From Melieria omissa (Eukaryota > Arthropoda > Insecta > Diptera > Ulidiidae): a stretch of DNA of 64,000 nucleotides. Below are positions 34,333 through 47,079 of this stretch, piece by piece; the first letter of the stretch is position 1; every line of letters begins with the position of its first letter. The stretch is from contig OZ020269.1 in the NCBI GenBank assembly GCA_963971225.1, positions 92,566,865 through 92,630,864 of the forward strand, written 5' to 3'. The position numbers and the translations under genes are program-made. The notes under the pieces were generated by a model. It did no database searches. It was not told where the DNA came from and saw nothing but the letters and a program-made list of their open reading frames with translations.

Positions 34333-35440
34333 AAAAACTAAACAAAAAAATCTACACGAAAATTTTTGAAAACCAAATCGCAAAAATTTCCAACACTTGC
34401 AAACATGTCAAGTTGAAGTTGACCGTTCACGGTGGGGAGCGGGGCACGACGACAGCGGGTGCCAAGTGTTGTGCTAATTTGCATGTGATAAGCGCCAGCA
34501 ACTTTACAAGCAACACTCGCATTACAACTTTGTTGTTGTTGTCGTTTTCTACTTTTTTTCTGATTATTTTAATTTTTCTTACTTTTTGGCGCTGTCGCTG
34601 TTGTTGTTGTTGCTGCTTGCTACAAATTGTGGCTTATTGTTATTATTGTTAATTTTCTTGTTGTTGCTCGTCATTTTTGTTGTTGTTGTTGTGCGTTGGG
34701 TGGCACAAAAACTTTAGCTATTCAAAATTGTTGCCCAGTTGACGCTGGCTGGCTGGCAGCGCGATCGGCACTGCGGCAACCGTAACATCGAAAGGGTGCA
34801 ACATGCCAGCAACAACAACAAAGCTAGTCTCTGCGCACCGTGTTGGCATGTCGGTGGGCGCGGTCGTGCTACTTAGCCTGGCTTTTTAGTCATCATTATT
34901 TATTAATCCTTATCTGCTTATGCCAAGCGGCAGCCACGGCAGCGACAACAACTGCGCGTCGCCTCGCTGCCTCATTATGCGCGGCTGCGAAGCTGACAGG
35001 GTCGAAAAGCGCGAATACCAAAGCTATAATAACGGTAAAACAGGTCGTGAGAAGGGGCGCATAGCTGTGCAGGTGTGTAGGTGCATGTAAATGTGTGTTG
35101 CACGGAAGTAAGCGAAGGTTGCCGGCTTGCCACTTGCCACATTTATGTGCGGCACTATGGTGGCTGCCGCCATCACTGCCAGCTTTGCTGTTTTTTTTTG
35201 GTGCCTGCAGCTCGAATGTGTGTTCGCCGGCTGTTGCTGATAATTTCATGTAACTGTGCATTAATTTTCCGTGCCATAATTGTGGCATATTTTCAGGCTG
35301 CTCTCAACGAAATAATGATCGTAATAGTTTTTCATTTAAGAAGTTAACAAACTTGGAAACTTAAAACTTTAAATTACAACTTTGAATTTTACGGTGAAGT
35401 AAAATTTTAATTGGCACTAAAATGTACAAATGTGAGGAGT
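34333..35440. other. Non-coding unique island
   Basis: Unique, GC-rich in the middle (34730-35290), with GTT runs at 34525-34545 and 34678-34690. No domain or splice-supported exon found. Confidence 0.45.
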
Positions 35441-36535
35441 TAAAATTACTTAGTTGAGTTAAAGTATCAAAATGACTCTTTTGAGTTAAAGAGCCACAAA
35501 AGTCTCCTAGATTCAAGGAGTCAAAATTACTTCTTTGATCAAAGACTCCTTCACATCAAAGAGTCAAAAAGGGTCCTTCGAGTCAAAACGAGTACTTTTA
35601 GTCAAGGAGTCAAAATGACTTCTTTGAGATAAGGAGTCAAAATTACTTTTTTACGTCAAGGAATCAAAATTACTTCTTTCAAACAAGGAGTCAAAATGAC
35701 TACTTTGAGTTAAGGAGTCAAAATTACTCCTTTGAGTCAATGAGTAAAAAAACTCTTTCGAGCCAAGGAATCAAAATTAATTCTTTGAGTCCAGAAGTTA
35801 GACTGACTGCTCTGAGTCAAGGAGTCAAAATTACAACTTTGAATTAAAAAGTCAAAATGACTCCTTTGAGTCAAGAAGTCAAAATGACTAGTCTGAGTCA
35901 AAGAACCGAAAAGACTTCTTCGATTCAAGGAGTCCAAATGACTTCTTTGAGTCAAAGAATCAAAAAGACTCCTTTGAGTCAAGAAGTCATAATGACTCAT
36001 CTGAGTCAAAGAACCGAAAAGACTTCTTCGATTCAAGGAATCAAAATAACTTCCTTGAATCAAGAAGTCAAATTCCTTCTTTGAGTCAAAGAATCAAAAA
36101 GACTCTTTTGAGTCAACAAGTCAAAATGACTAATCTGAGTCAAAAAGTCAAAATGATTCATCTGAATCAAGGAATCAAACTAACTTCCTTGAATCAAGAA
36201 GTCAAAATGACTCCTCTGAGTCAAGAAGTCAAAATGACTCCTTTGACTCAAGAAGTCAAAATTCCTTCTTTGAGTCGAGAAGTCAAAGCTCCTTTGAGTC
36301 AAAGAATCAAAATGACTCCTTTGAATCAAGAAGTCAAAATAACTCCTCTGAGTCAAGAAGTCAAAATGACTCCTATGAGTCAAGAAGTCAAAATGACTCC
36401 TATGAGTCAAGAAGTCAAAATGACTCCTATGAGTCAAGAAGTCAAAATTCCTTCTTTGAGTAAAAGAATTCAAAAATTAAGAAGTCAAAATGACTCCTTT
36501 GAATCAAAAAGCCGAAATTACTCCTCCTTTCTCAC
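35441..36535. repeat. 27-bp minisatellite rich in TGAGTCA
   Basis: A tandem array with a 27-bp unit, best preserved at 36330-36440 (unit ATGAGTCAAGAAGTCAAAA + TGACTCCT). Each unit contains GAGTCA and TGACTC, an internal inverted repeat, and most units contain TGAGTCA. Older, irregular units occupy 35441-35800. Open frames on both strands come from the 27-bp period. Confidence 0.9.
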
Positions 36536-36980
36536 TTAACTACATGTGATATTTAAAAAAAATATTAAAACTAAAAAAAAATTAAAAATAAAATTTTTAG
36601 AAAAAAAAAGAAAATATAAGTAAAAAATTAAATTGCTTTTTTAAGAGTTTTTATATTTTCTCTAATTATTTTTATTTTTTTTCCACTTTCTCACTTAACT
36701 ACATTTGATATTTAAAAAAAATATTAAAACTAAAAAAATTAAATTAAAATTTATAAAAAAAAATCCAAGAAAATATAAGTGAAAAAATAAATTGAATTTT
36801 TATATTTTCTTTAATAAATTTTACTATTTTTTCCCATAAATTTTATAATTTTTTATTTTTTCATTATTATTTTTTTTAATTATAAAATAAAATTAGAAAA
36901 TACAAGTAAAAGAATTTTAAGAATTTTTACATTTTCTCTAATTATTTTTATTACTTTTTTCCACTTTCTCACCTCCAAAA
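36536..36980. repeat. AT-rich ~155-bp tandem repeat
   Basis: Units begin CACTTAACTACATTTGATAT at about 36534 and 36693, with a third, decayed copy sharing TTTTCTCTAATTATTTTTAT near 36930. Almost pure A/T. Confidence 0.75.
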
Positions 36981-39030
36981 AATATTCATCATCACAATTA
37001 AATAAAATTCCTGACAAATGGTTTACTTGCAATCTCCGCATTGATAAGGAGTTAAGTTTTTGTAGAATTTGTCCTCATCAACTAAGCATTTTGTGCGCAC
37101 GCACGCGGCTTTCCGGCGGCCAACACACCTGCTGGCAACACTCCAAAACGCTCAACGCAAATCCAAACGCTCAACTCAACCCGGCGCTCGGCGAAGCTCG
37201 AACCCCACTCAAAAGTATGCGCAAACATTTATAATTATTTGCATATTTTCATAGTTTGCTTTAGACTTTATGTGTGCGCGCACACGTTGTGTTGGTGCAA
37301 AATTAATAGCAGCCTTTGAGGCGTAAGAACTTTTCGTTAAGCTTAGCGTTACAGCCACTGCCTGTTTCATGGGGAAACGGCTTTGTTGTTGTTGTTGTGC
37401 GTGAAGGTATGCAACACAAAAGCACACACAAATATTATACATTGTGAGGATTTAGCTCACACACACACATAAACACGCTCGAACACACATATATACAGTT
37501 TTATAGGCAACGCCGGTAATCTGGGGTATTTTAGTATCTTAAACGAAAATTACGCATAAAATCAAGCAATGATGAGGTACAAACGTTGCACACGCACATG
37601 CACAAATATTTCATTTTATTTGGTTGTGTAGGTGTGCGTGTGTACGTGGATATCTGCTCCCTCTCTATGCTGGGTTGTTGCGTGTTTGTGCTATCAAAAA
37701 AGGCAACCAAAATCCAACGACCACCACTACCTACTTCTGCTACATTTTGCGCTGTGAGGTCGCCTCCCCGCACTTTTTATTGACCCCCTCTTCAGGCGCC
37801 CTCTAAGCGCCGCTCCAACGCCTCCAACTGTGCGCTGACTGCGACCCGATGTGTCCTCAGCGTTTTCTCCCTCCACTTTCACTACAGTGCGGCCTGTGAA
37901 TATCAACACTTGCCATATCTGTACATCAGCAACCCTCCTCCTCCCTCCAAGACCACCTACTACTACTACTACTGTTTATATGTGTGTGTGTCGCATAAAT
38001 AAACGCACCGAGAGCAAAGCATTTTGACTTTTATTACAAGTTCATAGACGCAAGTAAATTTTTAACTCGTTTCCTCACAGCGTTGTTGTTATTTAAGTTG
38101 ATTTTGTTGCTATTGTTGTTGTTGCTGCTACATTTATAGTATAGTTGGATTCTTTTTTGGGGCTTTTGGTTGTTGTCGAGTCGCAGTGTCGAGTTACTAA
38201 AGTTGCCCGAATTTTTGCATGTTGACTTTTTTGAAAACTTTCAAAAGCAACTACAAACAACAACAACAACAATAACAGCAGCAACGTCTAGTAACAACTG
38301 TAAAACCGAAAGCGGAAAACGAAATGAAACGAAAAACAATTTAAATAAAATGAAGTCGTAGTTTAAACGATTTCACGCAGCCTTTGCCGTTGACTTGGCC
38401 CTTTTTGTGCCCGTTTCGGTTGTTGCTAATGGATGATGAAAGGGGGTGTGATGCAAAGGGGAACGAGCTGGTGACCCTTTTTGCTGGCAACGTTTCGGCA
38501 GCAAAGTCATTTATGTGAGGTCAAAGTTGAAGGCTTTCTGGTTGCGCGTCACAAGGCAACGCAATGCCAACAACAACAACAGCAATAAAATCAACGATAG
38601 GAACAACAACAACAACGACATCGACGATACCAACAACAACAATGATGCACAGCGACAACACAAACAAAAGTCCCCAAACTACGGACAACAGCAGCCAGTA
38701 ACGCAAGAAAGTTCAGTGCGACAGCAGAAAAAAAATGAGCCGGGACCAAAATAAAACCGAGCAGCAGCCACAACACCAACAACAACAACAGAGTGCAAAG
38801 CAAGCATACTTTACGTAGCCGAAAAGTAGTAAAAATCATCATCGAAATTGGAACGAAACGAATCGCAAACGCAATCGAAATGGCTGAATGAAGCACAATC
38901 ACACGAGTGTTGTTGTTGTTGTTGTTGCTGATGCTTTGGTTTGCAGGCCGCCACTTATTTGTTACACAATTTACGTAGTAAACACACATACAAACAAATA
39001 TTAAAGCAGAATTTAAATGGTCGAATAGTT
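36981..39030. other. Non-coding unique island
   Basis: Unique, with GTT and CAA runs (37383-37398, 38080-38130, 38255-38275, 38560-38640, 38780-38795, 38910-38930), TG/CA microsatellites near 37460 and 37980, and an ACTACTACT run at about 37957-37972. No supported coding region. Confidence 0.5.
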
Positions 39031-40049
39031 TAGTTGAAACATTGATGTCATTCAGCGATTCGATCCGTAAAATTGCTGTTCAAATTTAACTTTGACTTTG
39101 GTTGCACTATGGTCTCTTGATTTTATATCAAACTTATCCACAGTTAATACTGGGAGCCACGAGTCTGAACCCACTGTATTGACTTATCGTTAAAAGAACG
39201 CGACCAGTTGTTAGAATTCCTCCCCAGACACTCTTTCTCCATAGAAGGTTTGGGTTGGATTAGATAATCGTTTAGAGTACAAAGCTCAGTAAGATTAGTA
39301 AATAAACCTTAAATTTCTAATTTCTGTTTCTCGGTCAGTGGCAGATATTGACACAAGAAGCCTAGGAAAGTAAAGTCGGAAAGCCTTAAGCGTTTAGTCT
39401 TTCTCGGGCAATGGCGGACATTGACATAAAAAATCTAAGGTAATAAAGATTAGGAAGTTTAAAACTTTTAGTCTACCTTTGCCACTGACACAAAAAGTGT
39501 AAAACCATTTCCTTTGTTTCTTCAGAAAGTCAACGGAAAGAGTGATTATCATCTACTAGTGTTCAAAGGAAAAAAATTATCGATCAGGAAAAAGTCCCAT
39601 CAGTATAGACCGATTTATATTATTGTAGCAGCTCATCAAAAGATGCCTCACATTCCGAAGTAATTCCAAGCAGCCAAGTCTTCATTTTCTTGAAGTAATT
39701 TTCTTCTTCCTCAACTCATAATGCAGACCTTCCAAATAGTACTAAAGTTAAAGATATATTTTAAATCTTCATTTTTTCGAAGTCATTTTCTTTTTCCTCA
39801 TCTTATAATGCAGACCTTCCAGGGAGTAATTAGACTATGAAAATTTGGTTAAAGGAATCAACTGAATTTTGCTACTGTGATATACCACCGAAAGATTATA
39901 TTTCAAACTAGCTCCAAAGAAACGGAATCTTTTCCAAACCCGGTTGAATCGCCCTTCATCAATTGATTCGCAGAGAGAAAGAGAGAGACTGTCCATTCAT
40001 CCAGCGTAAATTTATTTTGAAGCTTATAATTTTTATTTATCAGGACCAA
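39031..40049. other. No gene; weak ~95-bp and ~100-bp echoes
   Basis: Two partial duplications: 'GGCAGATATTGACACAAGAAG' / 'GGCGGACATTGACATAAAAAA' at about 39343 and 39413, and 'CTTCATTTTCTTGAAGTAATTTTC' / similar at about 39678 and 39767. Otherwise non-descript AT-rich DNA. Confidence 0.45.
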
Positions 40050-41015
40050 TTCGGAATTGCATAATGATGCATAATGGATTCATACCAAGGGATGCACAGG
40101 CAATCGGCCACCGATCTCTGCTGAGGGATAGGAGGCGGGATGGAGGCTTTTGGATGCCTCTCGGCCAGACGCCTCAGAAGCACCTCTTCAAAAAAAGTTA
40201 CGCAACGTACATACCTCACAGATTGGACTGGGCTGATAAAAAGATCAGTCTCACGTATGATGACATTGTCTGGTACACCGATGGTTCCAAGACGGAAGAA
40301 GGAACTGGGGCAGGAATCTTTAGCTCTGGTTTCCAGTCTTCCGTCTTGGGGATAAAGCCTCGATTTTTCAGGCTGAGGTCTTTGCCATAAATGTGTGTAC
40401 CAGGAAATTACTAACGCTCAATGTTAGAAGGAAAAGGATAATCATAATGTCAGACAGCCAGGCGACAATCAAGGCCCTATGCTCGATGACATTTGACTCC
40501 AAACTAGTCTGGGAGACAGCAAATGTTCTCCAGGATCTCTCAAGGGAAAACCAAGTAATAGTACACTGGATCCCTGCACACTGTGGGCACGATGGTAATG
40601 AGGAAGCGGACAGATTGGCAAAGGATGGGGCTGCTAGCCGGCCCTACGGACCTGAACCAATCATAGGTGTTAGAAAGTCTCATTACAGACATTGTGTTAA
40701 ACAGGAAATCATTAATCGAGCAAACCACAAATGGTCGAACACAATGGGGCAACTTTGCTCCAATCTTTTCTTTCCAGCTTACTCGGAAAGGAAATCTAAG
40801 TACCTAATTGACCTAAGCAGAAAGGAGCTCAAGGTCATTACGGGGATGCTAAGTGGATACTGTCTACTAAATATGCATAGGGCGCATCTGGGACTAACCG
40901 ACAGCGAGCTATGCAGATTTTGTATGGAAGAGGAAGAGACATATCATAACTGAATGCCCTGCCCTAATACACGCAAGAAAGGGAATTTCACTGAATTTCT
41001 CTGGTGAACTGAATT
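40050..41015 (+). mobile_element. 5'-truncated LINE with frameshifted RNase H and zinc-knuckle
   Basis: The first frame (40064-40390) runs from the RT-RNase H linker into YTDGSKTEEGTGAG, which holds the first catalytic Asp. A one-base loss near 40345-40351 then shifts the frame: the second frame (read from 40351) gives DKASIFQAEVFAI with the catalytic Glu, MSDSQATIKAL with the second Asp, and VHWIPAHCGHDGNEEADRLA with the conserved His and final Asp. After 40953 a second shift separates CRFCMEEEE from ECPALIHARK, the two halves of the C-terminal CCHC-like knuckle. All four RNase H catalytic residues survive, so this copy is younger than its siblings but not functional. RT and endonuclease are absent. 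Confidence 0.9.
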
Positions 41016-41399
41016 TTAGTTCTATGAACTAGAGAGAAGATGAATAAGAATAGAATGAACAGATATGAAATCTTCTAAATCATCCATCCAGTCATCATTT
41101 GATTCGGAGCTATGAAAAAGAGTAATACAATTTCCAGGTCAACCAACTAAACTATTACTATAACCATTACAAATATACCTATTACATACCGTTGGCACCT
41201 GACTAATAGTGATGAGAGTTGATTGAAAGAGAGAAAGAAAAACCGAAATTACCAAAACCACTGAAATTCTCAGACCAACTGAATTTGATTGCTGTGAAAG
41301 ATTGTTCACTCATCATAGTTCACGTTTTTATGCAAATCTGAAATGACAAAAACTTTTCTTATGCAGAGTTTATTTGATTCCGAGATACTTTGGAGCAAT
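41016..41399. other. No gene seen
   Basis: AT-rich sequence between the LINE 3' end and the satellite. Confidence 0.4.
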
Positions 41400-42820
41400 G
41401 ATATCACACTAGTAAAGTGAATGGGGAAAACCTCGTCTTATAGCCTCTCTGAACCAGGATACTTGTAGCAATGATGTGATGCCAGTAAACCAAATGGTGA
41501 GGACCTCGTCTGACAGTCTGATAGCCTCTCTGAACCGAGATACTTATATCAATGATGTCACGCCAAAGAACCCAATAGTAAGGATCTCGTGTGATAGCCT
41601 CTCTGAACAAAGATACTTTGCAGCAATGATGTCACACCAGTGAAGTAAATGGTGAGAACCTCGTCTGATAGCATCTCCGAACCGATATACTTGTGGCAAT
41701 GATGTCACGCCAGAGAACCAAATGGCGAGGACCTCGTGCAATAGTCTGATAGCCTATCTGAACCGAGATACTTGTAGTAATGATTTCACGCCAAAAAGAT
41801 ACTTTTTAGAAGTGTTGTCACGCCAGAGAATCAAATGGTGGGGACCTCGTCTAATAGCCCTTCTGAAGTGAGATACTTGTAACAATGATGTCACGCCAGG
41901 GAACTGAATAGAGAGTACCTTGTCTGGAAGTCTGATAGCCTCTCTGAACTGAGATACTTGTAGTAATGATGTCTCGTCAGAGAATGAAATAGTGAGGACC
42001 TCGTCTGATAGCCTCTCTGAACCGAGATACTTGTAGCAATAATATTACGCCAGAGAACTAAATGGTAAGAACCTCATCTGGAAGTCTAATAACCAGTAAA
42101 CTAAATAGTAAGGACCTCGTCTGGTAGTCTGATAGCCTCTCTGAACTTGTAGCAATTATGACTCGTCAAAGAATCAAATAGTGAGGACCTCGTCTGATAG
42201 CCTCTCTGAACCGGGATACTTTTTGGCAATGATGTCACACCTGTGAAGTGAATAGTGAGAACCTCGTCTGATAGCCTCTCTGAACCGGGATATTTATAGA
42301 CACTGATGTGACGCGAGTAAACCAAATGGTGATGACTTCGTCTAAAACTCAATAGCCTTTCTGAACTGAGATACTTGTAACAACGATTTCACGCAAGGGA
42401 ACTGAATAGAGAGGACCTCGTCTGCTAGTCTGATAACCTTTCTGAACCAAGATACTTGTAGTAATGATGTCACACCAGTGAAGTGAATGGTCGGATGGCC
42501 TCTCTGAACCGGAATACTTGTAGCAATGATGTGACGTCCGTCACCTTAATTGTAATGACTTTGTCTGATAGTCGAATAGCCCTTCTGAATTGAGACACTT
42601 GTAACAATGGTGTCATGCCAGGGAACTGAATAGAGAGCACCTCGTCTGATAGCCTCTATGGACCGAGATACTTTTAGAGTAGTCACGCAAGAGAACCAAA
42701 TGGTGAGAATCTCATCTGTCTCTCGTCTCTCCATAGTCTGAGAGCGTATTTGAACCGACTTACTTGTGGCAATGATGTCACGTCAGCTAAATAAATGGTG
42801 AGGACCTGAGCTTAGTTCCT
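41400..42820. repeat. ~74-83-bp satellite
   Basis: About 17-18 units marked by 'GCCTCTCTGAACCGAGATAC', 'CAATGATGTCACGCCAG' and 'GAACCAAATGGTGAGGACC'. One adjacent pair is spaced 74 bp (42188 and 42262). Longer units carry an extra AGTCTGATA insertion. Open frames are repeat-driven. Confidence 0.9.
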
Positions 42821-43689
42821 AAAGCTCTCCAATTTGAAATTTTAATTATTTTCAAGCACTTTAAATTCCAATGAATGAAGGCATGAAATTGAAATCAACC
42901 TACACTTTGTTTGAAGAAATCTCTCCATTAAACATGCTAATTATTTTTCCAAAATTAATTACTTTCCAGAACTTGCGAAAAGTTTCGCTGAAATCGCGAG
43001 TGAGTACACGTACAAATTATGTCAGAGAATCCAGTTAAATAGACAGCCAAAGCAAAAGAAAACTCGATACAAATGGGCAAAACTTCTGAAGATTCTAACC
43101 AACAAAATAAAAAAAAAAACCAAAAATAATTTGCATGTGGACTTTGTCTACATGTGAGCGTCAGTCTGTATGCTATAACAACTTGAAAGCGTCGACACAA
43201 TGCGGCAGCTGGTAGGTTGAACGCCCACATTAGAAACAACAACAACAACAAAATAATAATCAGCCACCTGAAGTGCGCCAACAAATAAAGTAACATGCGG
43301 CATGATGAACTTGCAACAACGGCAAACTTTTAGCCGCACGCTGTGGAAATTTTTCTTTTTTTACATTTTTTGGTTGGTTTTCTTACTAAACTTGGAGATG
43401 TAAAGGAAAAGTGTGCTCTGCAATAACAACAAAATTGAACTACACGAATGCATCGTGTAAAAGAAAAAAAGAAAAAGTGAAATTTTTAGGAGAAGAGTTG
43501 ACTCTTTGAATTAATTATGCGGCAACAGTGGAAAATAGGCAAAAGCTTTTTTTTAATTTTTGTTTTAGTAAAATTTTGGAAATATTTTAAATATGCGGCG
43601 GGTGCTTTTTAGTATTAAGAAAAGTATCAAATAGAAAACTTTAAGTGTTTAAAGATAAAAATAAATAAATAAAAACCTGAAGCTTTACT
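42821..43689. other. No gene seen
   Basis: Unique sequence with an AACAACAACAAC run at 43235-43252 and A/T-rich remainder. Confidence 0.4.
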
Positions 43690-45420
43690 TGAATGCTGCC
43701 ACTATTCTCGCTAACGCTGACAATCGCTGCGCGTCGGCGAGTTATTAACCAATGCACAGTGCGTTAGCGCGCCTAAAAGTATGCCTCGCTTATACAGAAA
43801 ACAGCGGCAAAAACTGCACGCAGCGGGTGTGCGTTGAAGGCGCTGTGGATGTGGGAAATAGTCACCGAAAAAGCATTTGAATGATGGTCGCACTTTTTGT
43901 GAGCGCGCACCAAAAATTGTGCAAGATTTACGGCCGCACGCGTTGCATTGGTTCGCGTTGCATTGAGCCATAAAATACAGAGCTACGTGTCCGCGACGGC
44001 AACGAAAAACAGTCGCCAGCGCCAATGACAGTGGCTGCTGTCGCTTCTAATGCGGCCCCCAAGCGCGCGCTGCAGCATGCAACATTAGAAGCGGCGGTGG
44101 CGGCCGCGTCGCATTTTTGCCGCTAATGGTTGGCAGCGTTGCTGCAATTGTTGTTATTGTTGTTTTTGTTATTGTCATTGTTGTTGTCAGTGCAAGTGCA
44201 GCGCACCCAGGCGTCGACTGCCATAAATTAGAGGCCGCTACGCTGCGCTGCCGTCACTTTGTTCTCCTCTCCACTCTTTGCCTCTCGCCACCCGCGCAAT
44301 GTCCCACGCTTTCCCTGCATCTTTCATTTCTTCTACAGTCCGCCTTTTATTTATTTTTTGTCTACTACTGTTTTTTTCCTTCTTTCTTTTTTTTTTGTTT
44401 GACATTGTAGCGCGAAAATTTCCCAAAGTTTTTCCCCATTTGACTACGTTTGCGTGTTTATTTGTTTGTGTATTGTGTGTGCGCGCGGTTTTTATATCAA
44501 CTGTTGTTGTTGTTGCTGTTATTATGTGTTGCTGTATGCGTGTTTGTTGCTATGTGTGCATGTGTATGTGTGCGTGTGTGTGTGTGTAGTGTGGTGTGGC
44601 TTTGAAAATGATTTTCCTTAAATGATAATAAATTTTCTCGTTGTTTTTTTGTTTGTTTTATTGTTGTTGTGCGCTGTCACTTGCTGGCATTTTTTTGGTA
44701 TATGTTTTGTACTCGTCGTCGCAGTACGCTTTATTGTTGTTGTTCTTATTGTTGTTGTATATTTTCTTGCTTTTTGTTTGCTTTCATGTTTTCACATTGT
44801 GCCACACACCAACGCACATTGCACAATGCCAAAGCATCTAGGAACAAAAAAACAACCAAAACAACAACAACAACACTATCTCAATATGCATGCGCCATTA
44901 TCACAATTCCCGCTCGACTTCGTCTTCACCTACTCCCCAACAAATGTTGCTGGCATTGCGGCTGCCGCTTTTCCTTGCTCTTCTTCTACTTCTACCTCCC
45001 CTTCTTCTTCTTCTTTAACTCTCCTGTACTTGCCACTTCCTCGGCTATTGAAATTGATTTCCATCTTCGCATCCTCGTGCGACACTTTCGTAGCAGACAG
45101 TAGCATGCAGACTTATGTATGAATATGTCTGCATGTGTGTGTGAGTGTGTGTGTATTTTTTGTGCTTGGTGTGAGCATGTTAATGTCTCTAAATTTGTAT
45201 GTGTATTTGTTGCGTTTGGTTTTTATGCATGTTTCCTTTGGCATTTAGGCAAACAATGTTCATGTCCCAACAATTTATTAGTGCACACCGCCCCTTCCCC
45301 CCGTCACAACCTTGATTCCACTTTTGCTGTCTAATGAAATAATGGGCACACACACACGTGTGTCACGCTGCCATTCTTCTCGCTCATAATTTACCTAATC
45401 TAGTTCGCATCTTTCTCAAG
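43690..45420. other. Non-coding unique island
   Basis: One of the more GC-rich islands (43690-44250), with GTT runs (44145-44190, 44500-44520), (TG)n runs (44555-44590, 45133-45155) and a CTTCTT run near 44980-45020. No splice-supported exon seen. Confidence 0.5.
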
Positions 45421-45652
45421 TTTTTGTACATTTATTGCTTTTCATTTTCTGCTCGCATTCTTCAAACTTTTCGAAGAATATCTTTTCCAAACTGTGAACA
45501 TATTTCTTTAATTGAATATATTTAATTAACATTTTGTCAAGTTTTTACTCTACTAAAATGTTTCTTGACTTCTTTTTATGGGATCGAGCTAGGGGCTACA
45601 ATAAGGTGTCATAAGACGGGTGCCTGGGTGGGAGATCAGAGCTGAGAATTTT
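45421..45652. other. No gene seen
   Basis: AT-rich unique sequence before the SINE target site. Confidence 0.4.
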
Positions 45653-45661
45653 GGTACCTGG

Positions 45662-45948
45662 TTTGTTGGTTGTAGTGGCCGCTTCTGTGTGAGACACACT
45701 TAGGTCTATGTGACCCGTTGTGATACCACAAATCCACCCGTTTGAAATGTGTATGCAACACTGTTTTTTCCAAAATGTTATACAACACACATTTCAAACG
45801 GATGGGGAAAAGGAGGAAGGGGACCTACAGTTAAACGCCGAATCCAATAGAAGTAGACGAGTGTTTCCCCCGCCCCAGCTAGGAATCGAACCTAGAGCCT
45901 CGGTATGAAAAGCCAGCGCACTACCCGCTAGACTATCGAGGCCAGCTC
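45662..45948 (-). mobile_element. tRNA-derived SINE, family 2, copy B
   Basis: 287 bp between 9-bp target duplications GGTACCTGG (45653-45661 and 45949-45957). On the minus strand the head carries A box TAGTCTAGCGG (complement of 45925-45935) and B box GGTTCGATTCC (complement of 45882-45892). The core is the complement of 45815-45845. Body segments AAAAAACAGTGTTGCATAC and CACATTTCAAA match copy A at 25121. The tail CCACTACAACCAACAAA corresponds to copy A's CCACCATAACCTAACC. It is shorter than copy A after the head. Confidence 0.93.
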
Positions 45949-45957
45949 GGTACCTGG

Positions 45958-46701
45958 ACCCTCTAGAATACATATGCGAGTCTCTGCACACCCCTTGGTG
46001 AATCATCTGCTAAACAAAGAAAAAACCTAATAAACAGACACAATTCTGGACGACACAGAGTAACTCTACAAAGTTACTGATGGTCAGCCTGGCTGGGAAT
46101 CCATTTGAAAAGCTCTGTCTTGACTAGAGAACTCAAAAATCTGGTGCTCTCTACATTATTAGTCTTACCTATGCATGGATCACTTGTTCTTCAAGCATAG
46201 AAAATACTACAAAAGCAAAAACCATCATAAGCAGATAGAAACGAAGAGTCAGAGGTTAGTGTTCCTCAAAAGCTTGGAGATGGGTGAAGCATGACTTCTC
46301 ACTAAACTGAAAATATCCTTGATAAATCAAATGATCTAACATCAAAGTTCTGTCACCGAAAGCACATATTCTGACTCCCACAAAGCTGTATTTGTCAAAG
46401 CTGGATTCCTGACCGTCACTGGCACAAAACATGTCAAAGAATCTACTCAGCTTTCGGACGGTCATAGCACATTTGCTTTGAAAAGACAACTCTAATGGGG
46501 GGCGAGCTACTGGAGCTCGAGTTTTCAAGCATTCTTCACTTCACAAAAGTGACGGACTAACTACAATATATTCAGAGTTTCTGGGAAACTTGATGTTGAA
46601 GGCCGCCGAATCACCCAACGGTGAGACGGGCCAGAACTACCTCAAGTTGTTGCTAGAAGACACTTGCTAGTCAAGAGAGAAGCCAGTATCTATAATAAAA
46701 T
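45958..46701. other. No gene seen
   Basis: Unique sequence without recognisable features. Confidence 0.4.
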
Positions 46702-46857
46702 CAGTGGCATACGCAGGAGGTGTTTTTCAGGTTCAAACCCTTCTCTAAATATTGTACAAAAAATAACTGGTGATAAACATGATTTGAAATTATACCTATT
46801 GAGCTCAAAAATTGAATGCAAAATCCCTCTCCAAAATAATATCTTTTTGCATCACTG
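46702..46857 (+). mobile_element. hAT-like MITE, copy
   Basis: 156 bp, starting CAGTGGCATACGCAGGAGG and ending GCATCACTG. Shares GGTTCAAACCC, 'ATTGAGCTCAAAAATTGAATGCAAAATCC' region (in order with the family GCTCAAAAGTTGTACGCAAAA segment) and CCAAAATAATATC with siblings. No convincing target duplication. Confidence 0.55.
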
Positions 46858-47079
46858 GATACAAGGGACAGCAATGTCTACTTGCCTGTGTCCATGGACC
46901 CTCCAGACGATATATAATAATAATAACTTCGTACCACACAACTCTTGAACCAGCCAAATGTTGATATAGACATGAAACTAGAGGTCATTCATGGTAGCCT
47001 GGTATATTCAGTTTCTCATTTTCTGATCTATCGTCCATCTAACGGATTCTCTTCTGGGTAAATTAAATCCCAGAGAGTG

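Noticed and set aside
33924..34652. Mucin-like Thr/Val protein of 242 codons
   Set aside because: Runs out of the CAA array into unrelated unique sequence with no domain; no start context.
36081..36539. A 152-codon frame with nine-residue repeats resembling a structural protein
   Set aside because: Directly follows the 27-bp minisatellite; equally open on the other strand.
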